NCBI GenBank assembly: GCA_014529385.2
Contig: CM043943.1
Span: 157,415,247 to 157,479,246 of the forward strand
DNA from: Adiantum capillus-veneris
Taxonomy: Eukaryota; Streptophyta; Polypodiopsida; Polypodiales; Pteridaceae
Direction: 5' to 3'
Length of the DNA stretch: 64,000 nt
The notes under the pieces are model-generated. The model made no database searches, was not told the DNA's origin, and worked only from the letters and a program-made list of their open reading frames with translations. Within the stretch, counting starts at the first letter, position 1. Every line of letters begins with the position of its first letter. The position numbers and the translations under genes were made by a program. Below are positions 50,227 through 59,829 of the stretch, piece after piece.

Positions 50227-51918
50227 TCCGTTCTCTCTCCCTCCATATCCGTTCTCTCTCCCTCCATATCCGTTCTCTTACCAGGAGGAGATACAACAGA
50301 ACTTTGCTCTCAGAGCAGGCAAGGGTTTCTGTCCATGTTGAGGCCAAGTCACAGGTCTCGTGTGCAAGAGCAGATGGGAATAGCAGCAGCAGTTCTTTGT
50401 GCCACAGGTCTATCCATCAAGGGCATGTCATACCCATGCCGGACCATCCTTGGGCACTTGCTTATGCAGCTTGTTATCAGCATGGAAAGACTGTCCCATA
50501 TTAGCTAGATGTCCAACATGGCATCCAGGGCGGTATGAGATGGATGTCCGCTGGGACATCGAAGTTAGTATCAAATACCTCGATGAGGTATGAGGTGCAT
50601 GTCCAATGAGCCATTGAGGGTGTGTTTTCAAGTCATTTCATGCTACACCATATTAGAAGAGACGGTCATCAGACTTACAAAATCTCCAACACTAGCATGG
50701 GAATCTACAGCCAGCAGCAGGATCAAAGCAAAAGAAGCCAACATATTGCAGTCGACCACTGACTCTACATTTTCATACTCAGATTTAAATCTAGAATAAG
50801 AAATGATCTGGAGAAAACAAGTTGAGCTGCCAACTAGATTTACCATGGTTTATGAATAATTCTTTTGCCTCAAATCTATCCTGCTACAAGGAGTTGTCAG
50901 AGTTACCAAATAAACATACGATGATGTGTCCAACCCATGACCATATCAAGCTTAGCCACCATCGCTGGGGCACCCAGTGTGTTGCTCTAACTACCTCTCT
51001 TATGCATTCATAAAGAACGCAAGAAAAAAGACAGGCCCCTCGTAATCAAATACTTACTCCCAACATCCTCGCCTCATCACTTAGACCTCATAGCTTCATC
51101 AATTCCAAGTCTGGGCCTACAAGCCTTTGAGACTCCTTAAGTCTCCAGATACTTTACCAAAGGTTTCCACTAGCTTTGAGGCACACCGACACCGTTCTTA
51201 AGCACTTGTGCATAGTGGGAGCTAAGACACACCCAAAATCAGAAACACTTCAAATTGTATATATTTCATGCATTTTGATTCATGTGCAATGCTAACAAAA
51301 CGTGAGAAAAGCACCAACGCATGCATAAGATCAACAAGAGCCCATGAAGCCCACTTGCTTCCCCAAATTTTGAGACAACAGAAATGTCAGGAACATAAAC
51401 GCAGAGACCTCACTTTCTTGTGATCCACACCAGTTTGGCATCACAGTAATCAAGTAAACCTTTTCTTCAAAGTTCACGCATTTGTATCTGGCAGTGGTTT
51501 GTCAACTCTCTCTATTTCAGGCTTTCTGCAATCCCTATAGTCATAATACGGGCCACTTGGGTAGTGGAAGCCCCTCTCTAAAAATTTCTTGAAATGTGCA
51601 TTGAGTAAGTAAATGCAGGCATCCACCACAACCGGAGCGGTGGTGTGTAAAAGACAGTAAGAGGAGGTGTAAGACGAGAGAACGTACAGGACCCAATTTC
51701 TCAATTCCTTCGTACATCCAGCGGTGCTCAGCTGGGATGAAGCGACCCTTGGCTGGGGTGTCGCTCTTGCAGCGAATGGAGCAGATGCGTGAGGTTTGTG
51801 AAGCAGGCACTGCCGCCATAGCCCTCTTCTTCATCAGGAAGCCAGGGTTCCCTTTGAAAGAGGAGTGCAAAGCTGTTGTGCTCGTCGCGCCACCTGAGTT
51901 TAGCACAGCCAACGCCAT
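31580..51918 (-). CDS. RPL13: Plastid ribosomal protein L13 (uL13c), nuclear-encoded, four exons
   Basis: Structural protein of the chloroplast 50S ribosomal subunit, imported from the cytosol. Exons on the minus strand are 51918-51688 (77 codons), 32912-32724 (63), 32328-32158 (57) and 31696-31580 (38 plus TAA); all junctions are phase 0 with GT/AG, giving 235 residues, normal for the family. Residues 1-55 are Ser/Ala/Thr/Lys-rich, a plausible transit peptide. Mature strings include [13 protein letters not shown]^[36 protein letters not shown]^[47 protein letters not shown]^LGRQL and HLKVYKG...HPHAAQKP. No stop or frameshift is visible. The odd feature is intron 1, about 18.8 kb and full of retrotransposons on the same strand. 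Confidence 0.9.
33448..34620 (-). repeat. 3' LTR (distal part) of the gypsy element
   Basis: Collinear with 43937 to about 45100 in the same orientation, offset about 10.49 kb. Shared landmarks are AATAAAGAAATAC near the U5 end, CCCGATTTCGGCAACATAAC, GATTAGCCGCTAGCTAATCC and CGGAGGTAATGACG. Similarity fades above about 34515. Confidence 0.8.
34737..37823 (-). pseudogene. Copia gag-pol (nested element), truncated and frameshifted
   Basis: Domains in order: UBN2-type gag from the ATG at 37823 ([14 protein letters not shown]), CCHC knuckle [14 protein letters not shown], a TAG, then protease [13 protein letters not shown] with an intact D-S-G. Next come pre-integrase ([14 protein letters not shown] near 36390), the integrase core with [13 protein letters not shown] and [13 protein letters not shown] (the D, D and E positions), and an RT start ([20 protein letters not shown]). 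A 13-base A run (T on minus) at about 35983-35995 breaks the frame inside integrase. RT ends before its catalytic YVDD. Not functional. Confidence 0.88.
38786..38798 (-). other. Primer-binding site (initiator-Met tRNA) of the nested copia element
   Basis: Minus strand TGGTATCAGAGCC, three bases after the LTR end. Confidence 0.88.
38802..39065 (-). repeat. 5' LTR of the nested copia element
   Basis: 264 bp; on the minus strand it starts TGTTGGGTCTAAAGG and ends TATCACTTCA. It includes a CT-rich stretch and AATAATAAAACATA as a likely polyadenylation region. Confidence 0.8.
39267..43929 (-). pseudogene. Chromovirus gag-pol (intronic gypsy element), RNase H deleted
   Basis: Gag lies at 42887-42090 ([17 protein letters not shown]), with knuckle CFICEQPRH broken by a frameshift. 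Protease is at about 41880 ([16 protein letters not shown]). RT at 41343-40906 keeps [24 protein letters not shown] and [13 protein letters not shown]; the catalytic FFDD lies in a shifted frame near 40920. After the RT tail a short connection ([10 protein letters not shown]) joins directly to the integrase zinc-binding region ([18 protein letters not shown]), so RNase H is missing. Integrase continues to 39970 ([16 protein letters not shown]). The last part ends in a chromodomain at about 39520-39360 ([22 protein letters not shown]). Stops and shifts throughout. Confidence 0.88.
43937..45340 (-). repeat. 5' LTR of the intronic gypsy element
   Basis: Minus-strand start TGTCACGGGGACGTGG at 45340. 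A 27-bp unit at the start is duplicated imperfectly (45286-45340). The lower edge at about 43937 is where similarity to the other LTR ends. I could not recognise a tRNA primer site after it. Confidence 0.7.
45341..46641. other. Intron 1 interval, no gene recognised
   Basis: Minus frame 45732-45409 is Lys-rich ([12 protein letters not shown]) and ends in a Leu run from a (GAA)n stretch near 45440-45465; I do not recognise it. Telomere-like GGGTTTAAGGGTTAGGGTTT lies near 45808-45828. A GA run sits at 46322-46343. Confidence 0.4.
46642..46884 (-). repeat. 3' LTR of the gag-only element
   Basis: 243 bp with TGTTGGG/CCCAACA ends. The C14 run at 46887-46900 on the plus strand is the polypurine tract on the coding strand. 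Confidence 0.75.
47345..48157 (-). pseudogene. UBN2-type copia gag of the gag-only element
   Basis: Minus-strand text in two frames: [20 protein letters not shown] and [20 protein letters not shown], then [21 protein letters not shown], a stop at the join, and [20 protein letters not shown] from 47845. Near the end are two knuckles. The first, [14 protein letters not shown], is canonical C-x2-C-x4-H-x4-C; the second, [14 protein letters not shown], has Tyr in place of His. The frame ends at 47345. Confidence 0.75.
48577..48588 (-). other. Primer-binding site of the gag-only element
   Basis: TGGTATCAAAGC on the minus strand, one base different from the usual TGGTATCAGAGC, two bases after the LTR end. 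Confidence 0.8.
48591..48850 (-). repeat. 5' LTR of the gag-only element
   Basis: Matches 46642-46870 with small indels. An extra segment of about 25 bp (ATATATGTAAAGTAAACGGC region, about 48717-48745) is absent from the other LTR. Confidence 0.75.
48851..50165. other. Intron 1 interval, no gene recognised
   Basis: Plus frames 49470-49682 and 49767-49991 and minus frame 49107-48892 have no family resemblance that I know. Confidence 0.35.
50171..50278. repeat. (CT)n microsatellite running into a 21-bp minisatellite, three units
   Basis: A CT run to about 50221 is followed by three copies of CCATATCCGTTCTCTCTCCCT. The unit itself contains CT text, so it may have arisen by expansion at the edge of the microsatellite. 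Confidence 0.88.
50280..51687. other. Start of RPL13 intron 1, no other gene recognised
   Basis: The open frame 51704-51474 overlaps the splice donor by chance. The rest has stops in all frames. Confidence 0.4.
51688..51918 (-). CDS. RPL13: RPL13 exon 1 (transit peptide and N-terminus)
   Basis: ATG at 51918. 77 codons, ending [13 protein letters not shown] at donor CCT^GTACGT. Ala/Ser/Thr/Lys-rich and poor in acidic residues at first, as expected of a plastid transit peptide. The last 13 residues match the segment that precedes D-[IL]-W-N in plant uL13c; exon 2, 18.8 kb away, starts with DIWN in the same phase. Confidence 0.88.
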
Positions 51919-51995
51919 TTGTGCTTTCTCGCTTACTGCCCCTCCTCTGCTCCCTTATCCTCTCTCTCTTTTTCTTATAACACTTAACGTCACCA
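51919..51995 (-). promoter_or_regulatory. Putative RPL13 core promoter region
   Basis: On the minus strand a TATA-like TATAAGAA lies at 51979-51972, about 55-60 bp upstream of the ATG, with TGACGT at 51992-51987 before it and GGATAAG (I-box-like) at 51960-51954. Motif matches only; the transcription start is not known. Confidence 0.3.
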
Positions 51996-52039
51996 CAAGA
52001 GCCATGTTGTTTTTGAGCGGCAAAGTGTGTACATTGTGT

Positions 52040-52256
52040 GGCATCAGTGTTCGGGAAAGCTTTGCCTTGTGTGATGATTCCATGAAATCTCGTAAAGTCT
52101 GGATTCTAGAGGGCTGCTACACCTAAAGACACAAATTGCATAGACAAGGCATCAGTGCTTAGGAAAGCTTCGCCTTGTGTGATTCCATGAAATCTCCTAA
52201 AATTTGGATTTTAGAGTGCTGCTAGACCTACAAACACAATTACATAGACAAGGCAT
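52040..52256. repeat. Tandem duplication, period about 108 bp, upstream of RPL13
   Basis: Copies start GGCATCAGTG at 52040 and 52148, share GCCTTGTGTGAT and CCATGAAATCTC, and both end near CATAGACAAGGCATCA. About 120-340 bp upstream of the RPL13 ATG. Confidence 0.8.
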
Positions 52257-52662
52257 CATGGTTCAAGAAAGGTTTGCGTCGGCTTAGGCTTGAGCCGGTT
52301 GAGAAACAAGATTAGATGGTTGCAAACCATGGTCAAAGGAAGAAAAACCGATAGAACATATGAGAAAGTAGTTCAAAATTCCTTCAAATTTGAAAATTTC
52401 TTCTAGTATTTTTGGTTTGCATCTTTACAAGGAGGAAACCCAACCACTTAGGAAAAAAGACTTTTCTGAACACTGCAAGGCATGCAAGAATACTTATTAT
52501 TGCCAGCAAATTTAACTTTATTGTAAGTAATGGCAACTTCTTCAAATGTTGATGTTGGTGCTATACCATTGTGGATTTGTCGACCAACCTTCACGGAAGG
52601 CAAACTTGATGGATGAAGGGCGGTGGTAATACGTGTGCTAGTCTCCGCCCAACTGTGCTATC

Positions 52663-55600
52663 TTATAGACTCCTACTAGCGTACACATTGTCCAGTCGTG
52701 TCGGTGGCCTTGCCCATAGGACCCATGTCCTTACATTACCCCCAGAATCGTTTTCGTCCTCGAAAACGAACGTAGGAAAACGTTTCTTAAGTACGGAGAC
52801 ATTCTCCCATGTAGAACCTTCTTGAGGTCTATCTAGCCATTTTACCAACACCTGTCGTCTGACATGATGTCTGGTGCGAAGGTCATGAGAATCCAAAATC
52901 TTTTCGGGCTCATGAGGAATGCTTGGCGGTTCGATAAGGTCAACTAACACACCTGTGTCAATGACGTTATCATTCTGTCCTAGCTGTTTTCGTACACGGC
53001 TAACATGAAAAACAGGATGAACTCGTGAGTGCTCTGGAAGAGCTAACTTAGAGGCCACTTGACCTATTCGTTTGAGAATGGTAAACGGTCCACGATAGCG
53101 TATTGAAAGTTTAGCAACTTTTCCCGTCTTCAGACTTTCTTAATGCTCCGGAACTTTGAGGAAAACCTTGTCTCCTTCTTCGAAAGTAGCAAGACGACGA
53201 TGCTCATCTGCGTACTTCTTATATCGATCTTGAGATTGCTTAACATTCTGTCGAGCAACTTGAAGCATGTCAAAATGTCTTGGAGAAAATCTTTCGCTTG
53301 TTGTATCTTCTCCTTAGCCAACCCCACCATAACGGGTGATCTAGGTTGAAATCCATATAAAAGCATAAATGACTAAACCCTGTAGTCACATGCTTTGAAC
53401 ATTATAAGCAAATTCCAATATAGGTAAGTAGTCTTCCCAATTGGTTTGCTTCTTGCTAATGTACGCTCGTAGCATATCCTTTAGTGCTTGATTAACTCTT
53501 TCTGTTTGACCATCCGTTTCTAGATGATCAGCCGTATTTAGATTAAGTTTAGTTTCTAGCCTTTGGAACACAGCTCTCCAGAAGTGATTATCAAACTTTC
53601 GATCTCTGTCACTAATGATACTAGCTGGAAGACCGTAGAGTTTATATATATTCTCTACAAATAGCCGTGCTAATTCCGGTGTCTTAACCGTAATCTTAGT
53701 GGGAATGAATCGACCCATCTTTGTGAGACGGTCTACAATTACCCAAATGGCATCATGGCCACGATTTGTAGTAGGTAGTCCTACTACAAAATCCATAGCG
53801 ATACTCTCCCACTTACCTTGTGGAAAGGATGTAAAAGACCACCTACCTTGAAGCGCTCTACCTTATTAACTTGGCATTGTTGGTGGCAGTTTAGTACGTA
53901 CTCTTGAACATCATGATGTAAGCCCGGCCAACAAAATGCCGTCGAACTAAGGCATACGTCTTACGAATACCTGGATGACCAGCGCTTGGACTATCGTGAC
54001 ACTTAAATAAGATTTGACGCCTAGTGTCTAAGTCCTTTGGCACACATACTTTACCTTTGTGGAGTAAGTAGCCATCATCAATGGAAAAATTCTTCCATCG
54101 CTTAATCTCTTCCTGAGTAGGGGTGGAGCTCTATGTGTTTGATTTTTTATCTGCGCGTGTAGAGACATGTTGATCTGGTTGTTCAGAGACATGTGAGTGT
54201 GAGGGATCCCTTTTTAAAACTGCACTCCACACTTTAGCATATGATTGATCTTGTGCACACTTGCCACGTAATGACTCTAAAAATCCACTCTTTATTTCCG
54301 TGAAAGCAAGTGAATTAATCTGAGGCGTCAAACTTAGTGCATCCGCTACTAAATTATATCACCCCTTGCGATATCGTAGCTTACAATCATAATCTTAAAG
54401 GATTTCGGCCCATCTAGCTTTATGGCCCTTCAAGTTCGTTTGAGTAGTAGACCATTTGATACTCTCATGGTCAAAAACTACTTCAAACTCGGCACCATAT
54501 AAATAGTGTCGCCACTTTTGTAAAGCGTGAATTATGGCATAGAGCTCTCTCTCATAGACATAATAATTCTGTTGAGCTCTATCTAACTTTTTACTTTCAA
54601 AGGCTATAGGTCTTCCCTCCTGGAGAAGTACCGCACCAATTGCTTTATCACTAGCATCAGTCTCTACCACAAACGTCTTAAGTGGGTCGACGATTGCTAG
54701 GATAGGAGCAGTGGCTATAGCCACCTTGAGTTGTTCAAAACTGCATTTTTGGACTTCTTCCCAAGAAAAGGTCTTACCTTTTGCTTTAAGTTGATTCGTC
54801 ATAGGAACAAAAATTTTGGCATAATCACGGATATACTATCGATAAAATCCAGCCATGCCTAAGGAAAATATTTGAAGCTCCTCAACCGTGTTGGGATGTG
54901 GCCATCGAAGAATGGCAACACCCTTGTCAGTGTCCATTTTGATGCCAGAATAAGAGATCACATGACCGAGGTAATGTATCTCTGTTTTAAAGAAATCGCA
55001 CTTGCTTTGCTTAGCATACAGCGCATGAGCTCATAGCTGTTTGAACACTAATCGTAAGTGTTCGATGTGTTCATCTTCAATCTTACTGTAAATGAGAATG
55101 TCATCAAGGAAACCACAACAAATTTTCCAAGATAGGGACGTAAAACACTATCCATGAGTGTCATAAATGTAGCTAAAGCATTGGTTAGACCAAAAGGCAT
55201 AACCAAAAATTCAAAATGCCCGAACCGTGTTCTAAAGGCAGTTTTGGAGATATCTTGTAGTAGGATACGCACCTGGTGGTATCCTGAACGAAGATCTATC
55301 TTTGTATAGTATCTTGCCATGTGGAGTTAATCAAACAACTCGTCCACTCGAGGTAGAGGATACTTGTTCTTGATGGTTATCGCGTTTAATCCGTGATAAT
55401 CTACGCACATGCACATAGTATCATCTTTCTTTTTTACCAATAGAATTGGTGATGCCCAAGGAGAAGTGCTAGGTCTAATGAAACCACGAGTGAGGTAGTC
55501 AACCAACTGACTCTCAACCTCCTTGGCTTGTTTAGCACTCATACGATAAGGTGGTTTACTCACCGGTTTAGTGTCTGGCAAGACATCTATGCCATGTTGC

Positions 55601-57131
55601 ACATCACGTGTAGGGGGTAAACCCGATGGTAAATAACTTAAGAACACATCACTATACTCCGTGAGTAAGTGAGTCATCTTTTGCCGTGCAATAAGAGAAA
55701 GTAAACTAGAGTTATGCTGAAATGGAGAATCTTGTAATTCTTGTAATGTTTGTTTATAACAGTTGCACGTTGCTCTATAGAATTAAAATTGAGATCACTT
55801 TGCTCGTTATGTTAACACTTTGTTTATCAATAGAATTCATTGCACTTTGCATACCATTACTAGAGCTCACCGCACTTTGCTCTTGAGAATTCACATGACT
55901 TGGAGATAAGCAGTAATACAAAAAGACTTCATCTATTAAATCTGCTTTCTGCAAAATAGAAAGCTCGGTTGTACATATAAGAGGTGCATATGGTATATTT
56001 TTATCACCAAGCAAAAGCACAAGTTTACCATTGGCAATAAAGGATAAGGAGTTGTGTTCATAACTAGTGTGCAATGTGTTTCCTAAACCATGTAGCCACT
56101 CCCGTCCTAAAACTATATCAGCACGGTCCATGTTCATAACTTAATAAGCTCAACCCCTTGAACTACCGTGTCCCATACTTCTTTATCATTCCCAGACATT
56201 TGTTCCACCACATACTTGTCAGAGCAAGGAGTCCGTGTAAGCTTCAATTCCTTGACTAGCTTATAGTTCAAGAAGTTATGAGTTGCACCATCATCCACTA
56301 AAATACGAACACGTTGTCCGTTAATAGTGGATGTTGGGTCTTGACATGAAGACGATAGTCTTTGTCAAGACCCCATTAAAACCCCGTATCTTTTGGAATT
56401 CATCTAGACCTTTTAGTTTTATATGATTTCCCGATACTTTGAAAGGTACTGTGTGAGAGAGAGGCCAGACATGCTACATGCATCCCATGCTAACCAATTC
56501 TTATCTTCTTTGTTGGAGTCAAAAAACTCTTTGGAGAAAGAAGCTTGAAACGCAGCCCAAGACGGAGGACGAGCATCTATTGGAAATGTCATCCACCACT
56601 TATAGGCCTTGCCTTTAAGAGATAGACTTGTTTCCATAGCCGTCTTTATATACGGGGTGTGTCTCAATGATGAATATCACTCCATTTGTGTAAGAACGTA
56701 TTGACCGCATCCTTGTTGCGCTCACGCTCTTCCCCGTGAAATTCAGGAATGGTGATATTCTTAAGTAATGCATTGCTACCTTCTGCATCTTCTACAGCAT
56801 TTGTCTCTTGGACTCCTTAAGTCGTGCGAGCTTGGTTCCCTTGAACTGTGCCATTTGTGGCTCCTTGAGTCGTCTGTAAATTCATAAATTTCACAAGTAA
56901 TTCTGTAAGATTGGTAACAATTGCATTAAGTGCAGAGAGGTTACGTTCAAGTACGTTTTGGCGATTTTCCAAAGTCTTGAAAGCATCCATATCTACAAGG
57001 CCATGATCTCCTAGATTATCATCATCATGCATATTAGTGTCAGTCGCACCCATGGTGCCCTGATTTTGATCTACGTGCTCAAAATCAAACGTGTGTGTAG
57101 GTGGGATATCCTCACTGGCCATGGTAAACAT
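52663..57131 (-). mobile_element. Second Ty3/gypsy chromovirus, decayed
   Basis: Gag, protease, RT, RNase H, integrase and chromodomain occur in canonical order on the minus strand. The purine-rich GATTCTGGGGG at about 52749-52739, overlapping the end of the coding sequence, is the likely polypurine tract; TGTAAGGACATGGG at 52735 would start the 3' LTR. I could not align a second LTR above 57131, so LTR lengths and outer limits are unknown. Confidence 0.8.
52663..57131 (-). pseudogene. gag-pol of the second chromovirus
   Basis: Gag begins at about 57131 and runs to 56419 (SLKGKAYKWWMTFP) with a shift and a loss before the knuckle. Protease near 56310 reads ILVDDGATHNFLNYKLVKEL. The text LGREWLHGLGN is at about 56100. 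RT at 55677-55048 has [38 protein letters not shown] and VMPFGLTNA, with FLDD in a shifted frame near 55100. RNase H at 54802-54395 includes VVETDASDKAIGAVLL and YYVYERELYAIIHAL. Integrase at 54331-53386 has the zinc-binding HDSPSAGHPG and core DFVVGLP, SDRDRKF and ETDGQTERVN. The chromodomain is at about 52905-52760 (PEKILDSHDLRTRHHVRRQV). At least six stops or shifts. Confidence 0.88.
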
Positions 57132-57750
57132 ACACTAATGCAAAGAGAGAGAAAAAAACGACAACTTGTACCTTGTGAAATTGAAGTCTTTGTGTTTTGT
57201 ATGCTCCGCGATTTGTGTTGCATGCGAACCTCGCCTTGCGGGAATTTGAGTGCTTCACTTGTTGTTCGTTGTAAGAACACCTTTGTTGATTCTTCACAAA
57301 AACACGTCGTTTTTGTTAAGGCTTTTGCTCACTTTGAAGCTAACTCTTTGAGGAAAAAAGAATTTTTGGAGGAAAACTTTTGAACCTCCAAGAAGTGAAA
57401 AGGAAGGATGAAGAAAGTTTGAAGCTTTCCCTTTCCTTATAGTTTTCTTTTTAACACAAGTACTATCTTTCCTTGTTATACACAACAAGGGTCAATAGCT
57501 TTATGGTAAAGTGTTGACCTCTTACCCTCATGGGGTGGATTCAACCCTCCTTCATGCAAGAGTTAAGCGGGCTTTCCTACGTGCGCAGCCAACGGTGCCA
57601 ACGAAAGCCTTCGGAGCCTCGGTGTCGTCGAGTGGTCGGCCGAGTTTGCCTTGGTTGCCCGCCTTGGAGGGCGTAGGTGGGGCATTCGATTGTTTGTCCA
57701 TGCATTACACACATGAAAGCGTGTTTGTCTTCTTTTGCTACATAGTAGAG
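57132..57750. other. Interval upstream of the second chromovirus gag
   Basis: Probably leader and 5' LTR remnants of the element, but without a matching 3' copy I cannot delimit them. No gene seen. Confidence 0.35.
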
Positions 57751-58145
57751 ACGTCACTGTCTGCGGAACATGGGAGAGAAGCAGAGCGTCGCATGCACGT
57801 GCAACCCGCTTTTCGCCTCCTCCCAAAAATAGCTCGGAGGCGTCGCTGTCTGCGGAACGTGGGAGAGAAGCAGCGCGTCGCACGCACATGCAACCCGCTT
57901 TTCGTCTTCTCCCAAAAATAGCTCGGAGACGTCATTGTTTGCAGAACGTGGGAGAGAGGCAGCGTGTCGCACGCACATGCAACCCGCTTTTCACCTCCTC
58001 CCAAAAATAGCTCGGAGACGTCGCTGTCTGCGGAACGTGGGAGAGAAGCGGAGCGTTGCACGCACATGCAACCCGCTTTTCGCCTCCTCCTAAAAATAGC
58101 TCGGAGACATCGCTGTCTACGGAACGTGGGAGAGAAGCAGCGTGT
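57751..58145. repeat. 89-bp minisatellite, about 4.4 units
   Basis: Units start at 57751, 57840, 57929, 58018 and 58107. Each has CTGTCTGCGGAACGTGGGAG, then CACATGCAACCCGCTTTTCG and CCAAAAATAGCTCGGAG. 89 is not divisible by three, so the open frames through it on both strands shift register per unit and are not genes. Confidence 0.92.
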
Positions 58146-58189
58146 TGTATCATGTTTAGATTCTTACAAGTTGTTAGATACATTGTTGA

Positions 58190-58395
58190 GGCCAAATGGC
58201 ACAGATCACAAACCCATTTTGAGTGAGGCTTGTAGGATGGGCAAAAGGAAGAAACAAAGAAAGGCATTTCCACGAGGGAGTAACAATAGAGTACAAGCTC
58301 GTCTAGAGTTGTTACACATGGACCTATGTCCCAAAGATCACACAAATTTGAAGGGCCCTCTATCTACCTGTGGAAGAGACACTTCGTCCTACTGA
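58190..58395 (+). pseudogene. Copia pre-integrase/integrase fragment
   Basis: Plus-strand text SEACRMGKRKKQ, AFPRGSNNRVQ and LELLHMDLC matches the end of the GAG-pre-integrase domain and the first integrase residues of copia elements (C-x2-C...G-K, then the HxDLC block). About 65 residues, no continuation. It abuts the minisatellite. Confidence 0.6.
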
Positions 58396-58599
58396 AGGTG
58401 GTTGAAATGGCCCCACATTTTAACATACATTTTTTTGACAATAGGCCTACCCCATTTTGGAGGCTCTATTGGAGTGGGTCATGTTTTTGAAGGGCTCTCC
58501 CAAAAGTACAGGGGACACATTTTCTTGCTACCACCTTCTTTGGCATTCACCAAAGGACGTAATTTTCCTACTTATGTGTTGTAGTTAACTTGTGTTGCT

Positions 58600-59337
58600 G
58601 GGGTATTTGCAAGTAAACATGCAGTCCAAAATAGCTTTTGGATATAAAAATTGTGGTGGCCATCTCAGGCTTTACCCATATTGCTTACACCTAACACTTG
58701 CTTGGATCTTGAAGAGTTTGTGCTGGAAAAGAAAAAAACACAACGCTTGCTAGTTATGCATGACCTAGACTCTCAAATCAAACAAATGAAAAAAAAAGGA
58801 TAAGGGAAGAAAAACTTGTTGCACTTGTAATGTTGTACTAGGCCTATAGTAGCGATATGAAGACTCCAATGGAATGCCTAATACACCATATGGTACTCAG
58901 AATGAAGAATTTGAAGCTCATTCTTTCCCAATGTCCTTTCTAATATGTAAAGTACTAAGATCATAATTCACAATCAATTAATGGTTGTAGAGCACGCATG
59001 AAAATTGTGATTTGTTTGGCATAGCATGATTTATGCAATGAAGCAGGCCTTTCGGATACCCCTACCCATAAAAAAGAAGAGTGTAACCTTAAAGTGAATC
59101 ATTAAAATTGTCTTATTTCAAAGTGTTAACATTCAATCAAACAGGCATCAAAATTCTCATTTGAGTGTTGCATCATATGAGTCATAAATGGCGTGTATTT
59201 TGTATATAGGTGGAAGAGAATCAATAAGAAAGTCCATTTATAGTGGTATTTAACAACAGCTTTACATTTTCTGTGCACATGTGCTTGGGTTTTTAAAAAC
59301 AAAATATAGTGTATATGTATGGTGGGGATTTGGCACA
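58600..59337. other. Interval without a recognisable gene
   Basis: AT-rich; stops in all frames. Confidence 0.35.
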
Positions 59338-59755
59338 TGTTTGAATTAGGGTTGCAGGAAAACACACACAGCTTGGAGAAGACGAAGGAAGCTCAAGGCA
59401 CACAATAGAGAGCGTGTTACTTAGTGTGCAATGGAAAGATAGATAGCCCTAGAGTGATGGGCGTATATACAATGCACGAGGGAAAAAACCTCCTAAAGAG
59501 GAAAAAAAATGCCCCGGCGGTCCTAGTGTGTTCACACACATCACTACCACATGTATATGGTAACAAATCCCCCCTGAAGTGATGCAGTGAACGAGAGCTG
59601 GCACATGAGTAAAGAGAAGTTCCATGCCCTGAGGACATGATCAGTCCACAAAGGGGAGTAAGCCCAAAGCTTTGCGGAAAGCTTCAAGCTTCTCACGAGA
59701 CAATGCCTTTGTGAAAAGATCTGCAAATGTTGTCATGTCTCTCAACGGCCTGGTT
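59338..59755 (-). mobile_element. Copia 3' end: LTR plus tail of RNase H, truncated
   Basis: LTR 59338-59565 and about 190 bp of adjacent interior are nearly identical to 60772-61175, including AAAGCTTTGCGGAAAGCTTC, the end of RNase H read on minus. Similarity stops at about 59730 where the other copy continues. It is a second, truncated member of the same family. Confidence 0.8.
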
Positions 59756-59829
59756 CTATCATCGAATTAACCCACCACACCATGGTTGCTTCGCGCATCA
59801 ATTTCCAACAAGGGGCTAGACGGAATTTC

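Larger units (their letters stand above)
32913..51687 (-). other. RPL13 intron 1, 18,775 bp, filled with nested LTR retrotransposons
   Basis: Donor CCT^GTACGT at 51688/51687, acceptor CAG^GAT at 32913/32912. It contains a chromovirus with a copia element inside it, a gag-only element, and unassigned sequence. The coding direction of every recognised element inside is also minus. Confidence 0.85.

Noticed and set aside
51474-51704. Open minus frame reading through the exon 1 donor, ending in a Tyr/Arg/Pro-rich segment
   Set aside because: It has no recognisable family. It lies just inside intron 1 after a good donor (GTACGT), and uL13c continuity favours splicing.
57563-58345. Several overlapping 70-137 codon frames on both strands
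   Set aside because: They arise from the 89-bp minisatellite, whose period is not a multiple of three.
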